Below, piece by piece: positions 32,086 to 40,363 of a DNA stretch of 64,000 nucleotides. Position 1 is the stretch's first letter; each line of letters opens with the position of its first letter. Below the pieces are notes generated by a model, which worked only from the letters and a program-made list of their open reading frames with translations, was not told the origin of the DNA and made no database searches. This stretch comes from Actinomyces sp. S6-Spd3 (lineage in GTDB: Bacteria; Actinomycetota; Actinomycetes; Actinomycetales; Actinomycetaceae), in assembly GCF_000758755.1 (NCBI RefSeq), contig NZ_JRMV01000272.1:124001-188000 (forward strand), read 5' to 3'. Made by a program: the position numbers and the translations under genes.

Positions 32086-34743
32086 CTACCGCTTGAAACT
32101 CCATGTTTCAGTCTGCCCTGAATGGCAATCCCACAGGTGAATGACTGTCCCATTTTCGGAAGAGTCTTCCCGAACTGCCAGACATTTCCCAGTCGCCACG
32201 TTTTGCAGTTGACCGCCTGACAACTGCCTCCATTCCTGCGTGGGCGCGGGAACACAATCCCACAAGTGAATGGGAGTTCCGTTCTCATTGCGCTGCTCGA
32301 AGATGTCAAGGCACTTACCGGCCAGCATGAGTTTGCCCTGATCGAAGGTCACATTCTGTGCGTAGATCGGCTCGGAGGCGCTTCGCTCAGAAGAAGTCGT
32401 GCGCACACAATCCCACTCCTGAATCTTGCGACCATTGAGGCTTGCGCCATCCCACAGGTCCAAGCACTTCCCATTTCCATTGACCAGCGCACCCTCCCGA
32501 AGCTGAGTGCTCGGAGTGTTGTCAGGAGTGTCGGCGTCCGAGTGAGCGTCAGTGTTACCGCTATCGTTGTGCGCGGCCTCGTCCTTTTGCGTGTAGAAGA
32601 AGTCCCACACGGACAGCATGTCTGCCGTGAAGTTCACGGTGAGCTGTCCCTGCTCGTTGGTCTTCACGGTGAAGGGAATCTCGCGAGCACGACCGCCATC
32701 AACGTCGGGACTGACCGCGTACAAGTGCGCGGGAACTTCACCGTCGCCAATCGTGTAGGAGACGGGCAAGCCAAGCAAAGTCTCGGGCTTTGCGGTGGGG
32801 TCGCGCCACTTGCCGTCGTTGTCCTTCTCGAGGTTGATCAGGTGAAGGACCTGCGTATCGCCATTGGTCATGGCGTTTGCCCAAATGGTGTTTGCGCTTC
32901 CGTTGGAGCTGACGTTATGCCCCTGGATCGACACTCCTCGGCTGACGCGGTGAAGCTCGGGTCCGTAGAGGACATTTTCATAACCGGTAATGACGTTGTA
33001 GTAGTTACGCAGCCAGTCCTGCAGCTCATAGCTCATGAACTTGATGCGGTCAGGGAAGAAGGGGCCATTGAGCATGTTGTTGTCCTGGCCCAGTTCCAGG
33101 TGGTGCGCGCCATTTGCCGCGAAGATCGCATCGGCCAGCTCAACGGAAGGAGTGTCGAAGGAGGAAACAGTCAGCGAATCAACGTTGATATCCCCATAGT
33201 CGCCCTCATCGAACTGGTAGGTGATTGTGTGCTGTCCCTTGTCCAGCCACGTGCTCCTGGCCTCGCCCGTGCTCCACCGGGTCCAGATGTCAGAGTTGTC
33301 GTTGAAATGTGTCGGGCTTGATCCCATGTACAGGACGCCGATCTTCTTGCCATCGACGTACACGCTGCGCACAGCCATGCGTCCGGTTGCATTCGCCCAG
33401 CGCAAGACCAGACCGTAGTTGCGACTCTCAGTGACATTGACGTTGAAGGAGACAGCCTTCCTTCGCCATTCGGGCTGCTCGACGAATCCCTTGCCCGTGT
33501 AGCCCTCGTGGTCCGAGGCCGTGGGCAGTCCCGCGTGAGACGCGTCCTCGGCCTCGTATCGGTCGCCCGTCACGGAGTCGGAGTTCATGTATGCAGCGAC
33601 GACTGCGCTCTTGCCTCCGGACTCCTTGCGCTGACGTTCCAGATAGTCCGCCAAGTTCGAGTTCGAGGCCTGGCTGCCCCACAGCTCGGTGTAGAGGTAG
33701 TCGGCTTTGGACTGAGCCAATTGGCTGGAACCGTAGCCGTCAACGGCATTGAGTCCAACAGGCTTCTTCGTCTGCTCCGAAGTCTCGTTCACGAGCGACG
33801 CAAAACCGGCTTCGAGGTCGACGGGGTTCCCGTTGACATCCCACGCGCCCTGAGGGTTACCGAGCTGGTCGATATGCGTTCCCTCGAAGCCCAGTTCGAT
33901 CTGCTTCTTGTACTGATCGACCATATGCTGACGCCACTGAGTATTCTGCGGGTTCATCATGTGCAGGGTTGTGTCCTGCTGGCCGGGGATCATGACGCTT
34001 GTCCAGGGGACGCGGGTGTCGTTGTCGCCTCGGATGTTGATTGCCCAGTCGCTACTCACGCCGTGGTTTTGGTACCCCTCAAGTGCTGCATAGCTCATGG
34101 AGTAGGGCAGCGAGGCGACGCCGGCATCATCGCCCGAGGCGATGAATTGCTTGATGACGTCCGAGGAGAAGTTCCACTTCTTCCAGTCGCTCCACTGCGG
34201 CGCGACCTTGCCGTCTTCGTAGCGCACCGGGTCTTCATGACGCCACATCCAGTCGTAGTACTGGAGCGAATTGATGTGGTAGTCCTGGGCCAGCTGATCG
34301 ATGATGCCGTCAGTCTTTCCGCTGAGATCAGCGCTGTAGTTACCCAGGTAGCCAAAGCGCGGGTATCGCGTCCAAGTGCTGGAAACGTCAATCGCCGTAT
34401 TCGCCTGGGAATCTTTAGTGTCGACTTCCACCATGTAGCCCGTGAAGTCCGTGCTCGGGGGAGTAAAAGTCCAGGTTGTTTTGCCGTTTTCCGAGGCCTG
34501 GGCGGTGTAGTGATCGATCTGCTTTCCCAGGTGGGTGAGTGAGAAGTTTACTTCCCCGCTCCCTTGAGTTTGGGCAGTGACAGTGACAGGTGTCCCCGGC
34601 TCATAACGCGCTTTGTCGGCCCAGACTTTCGTAATTGTTGGGGCGGCTTCTGCTCGGTATTCTGCGCCGAGTACTGTCGCGCTTCCCGCGAGTACACCGG
34701 CGGTTACGAGCGCCCCGATCTTCTTTGCGGTTCCAATCCGCAT
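32086..34743 (-). CDS. Secreted GH66 dextranase / cycloisomaltooligosaccharide glucanotransferase with CBM35 and ricin-type lectin
   Basis: An 885-residue secreted enzyme. Signal peptide (MRIGTAKKIGALVTAGVLAGSATVLGAEYRAEA in two parts, cut near residue 34); an Ig-like domain; a GH66 barrel from about residue 125 with FEGTHIDQLG (likely nucleophile Asp) and LYTELWG (likely acid Glu). A CBM35-like module (YEAEDASHAGLPTA ... NVDSLTV, about 400-535) interrupts the barrel, the known layout of cycloisomaltooligosaccharide enzymes, after which the barrel resumes. A Ser/Asp-rich linker leads to a C-terminal ricin B-type trefoil with GKCLDLW, GKCLDIF and GKCLAVR repeats and QxW ends. No LPXTG anchor. 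It attacks dextran outside the cell and the products fit the importer nearby. GH66 dextranase and transferase cannot be told apart by eye. Confidence 0.9.
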   Translation of the reverse strand: MRIGTAKKIGALVTAGVLAGSATVLGAEYRAEAAPTITKVWADKARYEPGTPVTVTAQTQGSGEVNFSLTHLGKQIDHYTAQASENGKTTWTFTPPSTDFTGYMVEVDTKDSQANTAIDVSSTWTRYPRFGYLGNYSADLSGKTDGIIDQLAQDYHINSLQYYDWMWRHEDPVRYEDGKVAPQWSDWKKWNFSSDVIKQFIASGDDAGVASLPYSMSYAALEGYQNHGVSSDWAINIRGDNDTRVPWTSVMIPGQQDTTLHMMNPQNTQWRQHMVDQYKKQIELGFEGTHIDQLGNPQGAWDVNGNPVDLEAGFASLVNETSEQTKKPVGLNAVDGYGSSQLAQSKADYLYTELWGSQASNSNLADYLERQRKESGGKSAVVAAYMNSDSVTGDRYEAEDASHAGLPTASDHEGYTGKGFVEQPEWRRKAVSFNVNVTESRNYGLVLRWANATGRMAVRSVYVDGKKIGVLYMGSSPTHFNDNSDIWTRWSTGEARSTWLDKGQHTITYQFDEGDYGDINVDSLTVSSFDTPSVELADAIFAANGAHHLELGQDNNMLNGPFFPDRIKFMSYELQDWLRNYYNVITGYENVLYGPELHRVSRGVSIQGHNVSSNGSANTIWANAMTNGDTQVLHLINLEKDNDGKWRDPTAKPETLLGLPVSYTIGDGEVPAHLYAVSPDVDGGRAREIPFTVKTNEQGQLTVNFTADMLSVWDFFYTQKDEAAHNDSGNTDAHSDADTPDNTPSTQLREGALVNGNGKCLDLWDGASLNGRKIQEWDCVRTTSSERSASEPIYAQNVTFDQGKLMLAGKCLDIFEQRNENGTPIHLWDCVPAPTQEWRQLSGGQLQNVATGKCLAVREDSSENGTVIHLWDCHSGQTETWSFKR

Positions 34744-34938
34744 GCGTATCCCTCACTCTGTTTTTCTGCGTGTTATCAGCGAAAACAGCCTGTTAAAGCT
34801 TCGCGATGACGCTACAAAGATCGCCTGAACGCATCCAGAACCATTCCTGCACGCAACATTGGCATAACAATGAATCACAGCGACTTAATTCTGGATTGAA
34901 AAATCGTTGAAATACCGCGGAAGAGTGACAATAAAACA
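34744..34938. promoter_or_regulatory. Upstream region of the dextranase gene
   Basis: The ribosome site GTGAGGG precedes the dextranase ATG. No -35/-10 pair stands out in this stretch. Nothing codes for protein. The LacI-type operator at 34989-35002 lies 246 bases before the ATG, suggesting a promoter there and a long leader. Confidence 0.35.
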
Positions 34939-34978
34939 GCTCTGACCTGCACTGATAACTATCAGCGCAGGTCAGAGC
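34939..34978. terminator. Extended hairpin between alpha-glucosidase and dextranase genes
   Basis: GCTCTGACCTGC pairs with GCAGGTCAGAGC (12 bp), and after one mismatch CTGATA pairs with TATCAG around a 2-base loop. On the minus strand it is followed by TGTTTTATT, so it can end the alpha-glucosidase transcript; alternatively it lies in the leader of the dextranase mRNA. Confidence 0.75.
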
Positions 34979-34988
34979 CTCAATTCAC

Positions 34989-35002
34989 CGAATACGTATT
35001 CA
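34989..35002. promoter_or_regulatory. LacI-type operator upstream of the dextranase
   Basis: CGAATACGTATTCA matches the perfect 14-bp palindrome found at the LacI promoter (42452-42465) in 13 of 14 positions. It suggests that the dextranase belongs to the same regulon. Confidence 0.7.
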
Positions 35003-35072
35003 CTATTTCTCAGAAAAATCGTGAATTTCCAGCGAATTCAAACATGAATGGTCTCAATGGTTGACACGATGA

Positions 35073-36815
35073 CTATCGAAGAAAAACCCGCGCCCTCCAC
35101 GGAGCAAGCGGCGCACCCATCTCTTCCCACACATTCGCATTGGTCAGGACTGGGACAAACGCAGGTACGGCCTCGGAAATCTCTGAAGGAAGGACCGGGG
35201 CCAGATCTTTCGAGGAAAGATTTGCAATAACTACCAGCTGGCGCTCACCCAAGGTGCGGCGGAAGGCGAAGATCTCACGGTGGCCGGCGTCGATGCGCTC
35301 GAAGCGCCCATCAGCGATAACCGGCAGGTGATGACGCAGGCGAATGAGCGCGCGGAAGTAGGAGAACACCGAGACCGGGTCCCCCACCTGCTCGGAGGCG
35401 TTGATGACCGGGTAGTTCGGATTGACAGTAATCCACGGCGTACCCGTCGTAAAACCGGCATTGTCCGACGCATCCCACTGGACGGGAGTGCGCGCGTTAT
35501 CGCGGCCCATCGCACGCAGGCCATCAAGGACGCGCTCGGGATCGTCTCCGTGTTCGGTGGCCACACGGTAGTAGTTGGTGGACTCGATGTCCTCAAAGTC
35601 CTCGATCCCCGCGAAGACCGTATTCGTCATGCCCAGTTCTTCACCCTGGTAGATATAGGGGGTTCCGCGCAGGAGATGAAGAATTGTCGCAAGCGCAGTC
35701 GCACTGTCATACCAGTACTTTTCATCGCCGAAACGACTGACCGTGCGCGGTTGATCGTGGTTGCACAGGTAGAGGCTGTTCCATCCCCGCTCGGCGAGGC
35801 CTTCTTGCCAGCGCGTGAGCGAGTCCGCGAGGTCTCCCGCTTCCAGGGTGCGGCGGCCGAATTTTCCTTCAGGCAGCCCTAAGCCGACGTGCTCGAATTG
35901 GAAGATCATGTTGACTTCGTGGCGCGCGGGATCAGAGTAGAGAGGCGCATTTTCGAGGAGCACCCCGGGGGTTTCCCCAACGGTGAAGATCGCTCCACGG
36001 CCTTCGAAGACCTCGCCGTGCATTTCCTGGAGGAATTCATGCAGGCGCGGTCCCTCCATGTAGAAGGGGCTTCCGTCGGCAAGATCCTGACCGGGCTGGC
36101 AGGTGCCATCGGGAAGGCCGGGGACCTTCGAGATCAGGTTGATGACATCCATTCGGAAGCCATCGACCCCGCGGTCTAGCCACCAGCGCATCATTTCGTA
36201 GACGGCCTGGCGAACTTCGGGGTTCTCCCAGTTCAGGTCGGGCTGTTTTTCTGCGAAGAGATGGAGGTAGTACTGACCGGTATGCGGGTCGTATTTCCAC
36301 ACGGGACCGGAGAAGAATGACCCCCAATTTGTGGGTTCGGCTCCGGGGGTTCCTCCCTCAAAACCCGGACGCGGGTCACGCCAGTAGTACCAATCGCGCT
36401 TTGGATTATCGATCGAGGAACGCGACTCAATGAACCACGGGTGCTCGTCCGAGGTGTGGTTGACGACCAGGTCCATGACCAGTTTCATCCCTAGGGAGTG
36501 AACGTCTGCGATGAGTTCATTGAAGTCGTCCATGGTCCCGAAAGCGGGATCGATGTCCTGATAATCGGAAATGTCGTAGCCATTATCGGCTTGGGGCGAG
36601 CGGTAGATCGGCGAAAGCCACAGGACATCAACGCCCAGTTCCTTCAGGTATCCCAACCTGGAGCGGATCCCTTGGAGATCGCCGAAACCATCTCCGTTCG
36701 CGTCGTTAAATGAGCGGGGATAGATCTGGTAAACAACCGCGCTCTTCCACCATTCATCGGCCGGAAAGTGAAGTGCCGAGTGCGTTTCGGGAAGTTGAGT
36801 TTCATCGAATAACAC
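35073..36815 (-). CDS. GH13 alpha-glucosidase / oligo-1,6-glucosidase
   Basis: A 580-residue cytosolic GH13 enzyme without signal peptide. Family regions in order: AVVYQIYPRSFNDANGDGFGDLQGI, MDLVVNHTSDEHPWF, GFRMDVINLI (nucleophile Asp), FTVGETPG (acid/base Glu) and NHDQPRTVSRFGD (stabilising Asp). The VINLISK stretch after the nucleophile is typical of alpha-1,6 or alpha-1,4 oligoglucosidases (subfamily 31). It would split short isomaltooligosaccharides imported by the neighbouring transporter. GTG 36815 is used; the ribosome site AGGTTCTCT is modest. A palindromic element lies upstream. Confidence 0.88.
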   Translation of the reverse strand: MLFDETQLPETHSALHFPADEWWKSAVVYQIYPRSFNDANGDGFGDLQGIRSRLGYLKELGVDVLWLSPIYRSPQADNGYDISDYQDIDPAFGTMDDFNELIADVHSLGMKLVMDLVVNHTSDEHPWFIESRSSIDNPKRDWYYWRDPRPGFEGGTPGAEPTNWGSFFSGPVWKYDPHTGQYYLHLFAEKQPDLNWENPEVRQAVYEMMRWWLDRGVDGFRMDVINLISKVPGLPDGTCQPGQDLADGSPFYMEGPRLHEFLQEMHGEVFEGRGAIFTVGETPGVLLENAPLYSDPARHEVNMIFQFEHVGLGLPEGKFGRRTLEAGDLADSLTRWQEGLAERGWNSLYLCNHDQPRTVSRFGDEKYWYDSATALATILHLLRGTPYIYQGEELGMTNTVFAGIEDFEDIESTNYYRVATEHGDDPERVLDGLRAMGRDNARTPVQWDASDNAGFTTGTPWITVNPNYPVINASEQVGDPVSVFSYFRALIRLRHHLPVIADGRFERIDAGHREIFAFRRTLGERQLVVIANLSSKDLAPVLPSEISEAVPAFVPVLTNANVWEEMGAPLAPWRARVFLR

Positions 36816-36927
36816 AGAGAACCTGCCAAATCTTCGTTGGTGGAGGTGCGAATGCCCTGCGGACCTTGGATGTTCGTGATCTCAGTGAACACCAACTTCT
36901 GGGCGATGTCTACACGCGTCCATCCCC

Positions 36928-36997
36928 TCCTGCTTTAGCTCGCTCACCTACGGCCTTAGAACAGTCATAGGCCCGGAGTCAGTGAGCTAAAGCAGGA
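36928..36997. repeat. Palindromic element copy A
   Basis: TCCTGCTTTAGCTC (36928-36941) and its exact complement (36984-36997) bracket a 42-base interior with an inner GGCCT/AGGCC pair. A related copy lies at 50106-50175. Both follow the stop of a left-reading gene and share TCATAGGCC near the right arm, with a paired C/G to G/C change in the arms. Confidence 0.8.
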
Positions 36998-37051
36998 ATG
37001 AGAGAGCGAAGTGGGGAGGGCACGCCCCGGCCTCGCAACGCTATATCCCCT

Positions 37052-37993
37052 TCACCCCTTCGTCGCGCCACCGGCGAGGCCAGCGACGATGTAGCGCTGC
37101 AGAGCAATGAAGAGGATCAAAACCGGGATTGCAATAACCGTGGCCACAGCCATCAGGTCATTCCAGTTCGTCGCATACTGACCGATCAAGCGGTTCAAAG
37201 CAACCGTCAAAGGCTGCAGATCCGCCTTCGTCAGCAAGGTCAACGCAAAGGTGAATTCACCCCAGGTCATGAGGAATGAGAAGGATCCGATCATGATGAC
37301 GCCGGGGCGAATCGTTGGGATCACCACGCGAACGATGGTTCCAATGATTCCGAGGCCATCAAGTCGCGCCGCCTCCTCAACTTCCTTCGGGAACTGCTTG
37401 AAGAACGGTCGCAGCATGATGATCGCGAAAGGCAGGGTGCCCGTCACGTCCGCCAAGATGATCGACGGAAGGGTGTTGACCATTCCCGCTTGGCGGAAGA
37501 GCACGAACATCGGGATCGAGATCGCGATGGCGGGGAGGAGCTGAACGACGCTCAACAAGATCAGCATTCCGGTTGTCACTGCGCTCCTCATTCGCGCGAT
37601 CGCGTAGGCCGCGGGGATTGCAAAGAGCAGCGTCAACACCAGACACCCAGCAGCGATGATCGCCGAGTTCCCCAGCGCCTTCCAGATCCCAAAGTTGTCG
37701 CTGAATGCGACTCGGAAGGAATCAAGCGTCGGATTTTGCGGGATGAGGTGCGGTGGCTGAACGAATGTTTCTTTCTGCGTCTTGAAGGCGGTGCACACCA
37801 TCCAATAGACCGGGAAAAGATAGAAGATCGCCATGACCCATGCGGCGGCAGATTTTGTGATGCGCACGCGGCCTTCACGCTTCTCGTGCTTTGTCTTCGC
37901 AAAAGTCCTCGTTTCCGAGGCCTCGGCGCGCTTTCCGTCCTTGGGTGCACTTTCGCTGGCCACACCTTGGACTTCAGAAGTCTCCACAGACAT
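37052..37993 (-). CDS. Sugar ABC transporter permease (MalG type)
   Basis: A 313-residue inner membrane permease. A Lys/Glu-rich cytosolic start of about 45 residues precedes six spans; the EAA loop EEAARLDGLGIIGTIVRVVIPTIRPGVIMI is typical of MalG-type CUT1 permeases. Ends with LQRYIVAGLAGGATKG, the family signature end. Starts at ATG 37993, overlapping the TAA of the partner permease by one base. Partner of MalF-type protein and the binding protein. No ATPase gene is present here, so a shared MsmK-like ATPase encoded elsewhere is needed. Confidence 0.93.
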   Translation of the reverse strand: MSVETSEVQGVASESAPKDGKRAEASETRTFAKTKHEKREGRVRITKSAAAWVMAIFYLFPVYWMVCTAFKTQKETFVQPPHLIPQNPTLDSFRVAFSDNFGIWKALGNSAIIAAGCLVLTLLFAIPAAYAIARMRSAVTTGMLILLSVVQLLPAIAISIPMFVLFRQAGMVNTLPSIILADVTGTLPFAIIMLRPFFKQFPKEVEEAARLDGLGIIGTIVRVVIPTIRPGVIMIGSFSFLMTWGEFTFALTLLTKADLQPLTVALNRLIGQYATNWNDLMAVATVIAIPVLILFIALQRYIVAGLAGGATKG

Positions 37994-38916
37994 TACGCGT
38001 CCTCCTTATCCAGCGAACGAACATAGAACCACGACAGCGCCAAGGGCAGAACCATCGTCAGCATCGAGGCGGCTGCACCATTACCAAAATCGAAGACCTT
38101 GAAGGTCTGCAGGTAGGTGAAGATCGGCAAAGTCGTCGTCGCTTCAACGGGCCCGCCTTTCGTCATCGTGTAGATCAGGTCGAAGACCTTGTAGGTATTG
38201 ATGACGCCCAAGAGCAAGAGCGAGAAGACGACAGGACGCATGAGGGGTTCCGTAATGGAGAAGAAGGTACGGATGGGGCCCGCACCATCAACTTCGGCGG
38301 CCTCGTACAAGCCATCGTCAATGGTGTGCAATCCCGACAAGATCAGGAGCATGTTGAAGGGCATTCCAACCCAGAGGTTTGCGACAACGACCGCGACCAT
38401 TGCGGTTGTTGGACCGGTGAGCCACATGACCGGTTTGTCCACCAGGTGCATTGAGGTCAAGAAGTAGTTAATGACGCCGAAATCAGAGTCGAACATCCAG
38501 CGGAAGATCGTGCCGGTCACAACGGCGGGAAGAATCCAGGCGACCAGCAGTAGCGCGCGAATAATGCCGTTTCCGGGGAAGGGCTTGCGGAAGAACAGTG
38601 CCAGCGCGTATCCGACGAGGAACTGCAAAGCAAGGGACGCGACGGTGAAGATCGCCGAAAGCTTGACGCCATTCCAAAAACCGGGGCTGGCCAGCATTTC
38701 CTTATAGTTCGCAAAGCCCGTCGGGTGGTAGTCGCCCGTAATGAGATTGGAACCGTTGGCGTCAGAGATTGACAGCCAGATGTTATAGACCAGGGGAACA
38801 ACGAGGAAAATTGTTATGTAGATGATTGCGGGTAGCGCAAGGAGGAACCCCAGGCGACGAGTGCGCGCCATGGAACGAGATCCTGCGTCGTGACCCGCTT
38901 TCTTTGTTCGCGTCAT
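37993..38916 (-). CDS. Sugar ABC transporter permease (MalF type)
   Basis: A 307-residue CUT1 permease: ARTRRLGFLLALPAIIYITIFLVVPLVYNIWLS start, six spans, EAA loop YEAAEVDGAGPIRTFFSITEPLMRPVVFS. Together with the MalG-type protein it forms the channel of an oligosaccharide importer. ATG 38916 has only a weak ribosome site (AAGTG). An intercistronic hairpin separates it from the binding-protein gene upstream. Confidence 0.92.
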   Translation of the reverse strand: MTRTKKAGHDAGSRSMARTRRLGFLLALPAIIYITIFLVVPLVYNIWLSISDANGSNLITGDYHPTGFANYKEMLASPGFWNGVKLSAIFTVASLALQFLVGYALALFFRKPFPGNGIIRALLLVAWILPAVVTGTIFRWMFDSDFGVINYFLTSMHLVDKPVMWLTGPTTAMVAVVVANLWVGMPFNMLLILSGLHTIDDGLYEAAEVDGAGPIRTFFSITEPLMRPVVFSLLLLGVINTYKVFDLIYTMTKGGPVEATTTLPIFTYLQTFKVFDFGNGAAASMLTMVLPLALSWFYVRSLDKEDA

Positions 38917-38946
38917 CGTAAATTCACTTACTCAGAGTTGCGGGCT

Positions 38947-39014
38947 CCCCACGCGAGTAGGGATACCGTGGCTTTGCCACGGGCTCCCATTGTTGCGTTC
39001 GTACTCGCGTGGGG
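38947..39014 (-). terminator. Intercistronic double hairpin after the sugar-binding protein gene
   Basis: CCCCACGCGAGTA (38947-38959) pairs with TACTCGCGTGGGG (39002-39014), enclosing a second hairpin CCGTGGC-ttt-GCCACGG (38966-38982). It lies between the binding-protein stop and the permease start and probably limits read-through, as in many binding-protein operons. Confidence 0.82.
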
Positions 39015-39081
39015 TGCCACTAGGTATTGTGCGGTCCTTGACGAGGCCTACGATACTCGCCGGACCTGTGTCCTTTGCCGC

Positions 39082-40329
39082 TCAGTTCTTGGGCAGCAAG
39101 GGGTTCATCGTGTCCGCGGCCTTCTTTGCTGCGGCCTCGGGAGTCGACGCACCGGTCAGGGCTTCCTGCATGGACAGCTGGATGGCCTCGGAAATCTTCG
39201 GGTAGTCCTTTCCGTATGCGCGTGCGTGTGCATACTGGAGCTGATCTTCGAAGACCTTGAGCTTAGGATCGCTCGAGAGCTTGAGCTTGCCCTGCAGGTC
39301 GGGGCGCGAGGAGAGCTGGCCGGAGCCGTCGCAGTAGATCTTGGCGCCTTCTGCGCTGGTCAGGTACTTCGCGAGCTTCACGGCTGCCTCGGACTGCTTT
39401 GCACCGTTCATGACGACAACGTTTTCGCCACCCATCGAGGTTGCTGCGCGCTTGTCCTTAGGAAGCGGAGCGACGTCCCATTCGATCTCGGCATCCTTGG
39501 TCAGGGTCGAGAGCTCCCACGGGCCATTGATCATCATTGCGGCCTTGCCGGTGATGAACTGGGTACGTGCATCTTCCTGGGTGTAGTTGGAGACGGCCTC
39601 GGACATCGAGCCTTCTTCAATCATGCCGCGCAGGTAGGCCAGTGCGGTTGCGCCGGACTCGCTGTAGTTGGACAGGTCGCCACCGGTCTGCCACACGAAG
39701 GGCAGGATCTGGAAGGTTGCGGACTCAGACTTCACACCGGAAATCGCCAGGCCCTTGACGTCGCCCTTGGTGGTCTTCTTTGCAACTTCCTTCAAGGACT
39801 CCCAGTCGGTCGGAACCTCAACACCGGCTTCCTTGAGCATGGTCTTGTTGTAGTACAGGGCGAGGTTGTTCGAGTTCAGCGGAATACCGTAGGTCTTTCC
39901 ATCGAATTCAACCGAGGACCAGGGGCCATCGAAGAAATCAGACTTGTTGATACCATCACCGCTGAGGTCCTTGAGCATGCCCAAAGACGCGAAGTTCTGG
40001 TTGTCGACCACGTCCACGACTGCAACGTCGGGGACCTCGCCGCCGACCGAGCCCTGGAGAATGGACTTCGACAGGTCAGCGAAAGCAAAGGTGGTGCGCT
40101 TGACCTTGATGTCGGGGTTTGCCTTCTCGAACTCTGCAATCGATGCTTCGATCGAGCTGTTGGCGGTGTCACCGCTCAGGTAGTCCCACATTTCAACGGT
40201 GACCTGTCCACCGGAGGCGCCAGACGAAGAATCCGACTTGCCTCCCGAACATGCGCCCAGTCCCAGTGCCATCACTGAGGCACCGAAAAGGGCAACGCCG
40301 CGCATTGCGAGCTTCGATGTGTGTGCCAT
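39082..40329 (-). CDS. Sugar ABC transporter substrate-binding lipoprotein
   Basis: A 415-residue CUT1 binding protein. Lipoprotein signal with lipobox LGAC (Cys about residue 24), Ser/Gly-rich linker, then QVTVEMWDYLSGDTANSSIEASIAEFEKANPDIKVKR, typical of the family 1 extracellular sugar-binding proteins; later GIPLNSNNLALYYNKTMLKEAGVEVPTDWESL. ATG 40329 has AAAGGAGAG upstream; longer frames run into the GH31 gene. Between the GH31 gene and the permeases, so probably binds isomaltooligosaccharides or related alpha-glucans. Confidence 0.92.
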   Translation of the reverse strand: MAHTSKLAMRGVALFGASVMALGLGACSGGKSDSSSGASGGQVTVEMWDYLSGDTANSSIEASIAEFEKANPDIKVKRTTFAFADLSKSILQGSVGGEVPDVAVVDVVDNQNFASLGMLKDLSGDGINKSDFFDGPWSSVEFDGKTYGIPLNSNNLALYYNKTMLKEAGVEVPTDWESLKEVAKKTTKGDVKGLAISGVKSESATFQILPFVWQTGGDLSNYSESGATALAYLRGMIEEGSMSEAVSNYTQEDARTQFITGKAAMMINGPWELSTLTKDAEIEWDVAPLPKDKRAATSMGGENVVVMNGAKQSEAAVKLAKYLTSAEGAKIYCDGSGQLSSRPDLQGKLKLSSDPKLKVFEDQLQYAHARAYGKDYPKISEAIQLSMQEALTGASTPEAAAKKAADTMNPLLPKN

Positions 40330-40363
40330 TATTCTCTCTCCTTTGAGTGTTGATAGTTGTCCG

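Noticed and set aside
33508-34542. Open frame of 344 codons opposite the dextranase gene
   Set aside because: The dextranase has a signal peptide, catalytic motifs and terminator; the opposite frame has none.
38890-40278. Long open frame (462 codons) on the plus strand opposite the sugar-binding protein gene
   Set aside because: It is the antisense of a clear lipoprotein gene; composition is low in hydrophobic-core pattern and no family motif is seen. High GC creates such frames.
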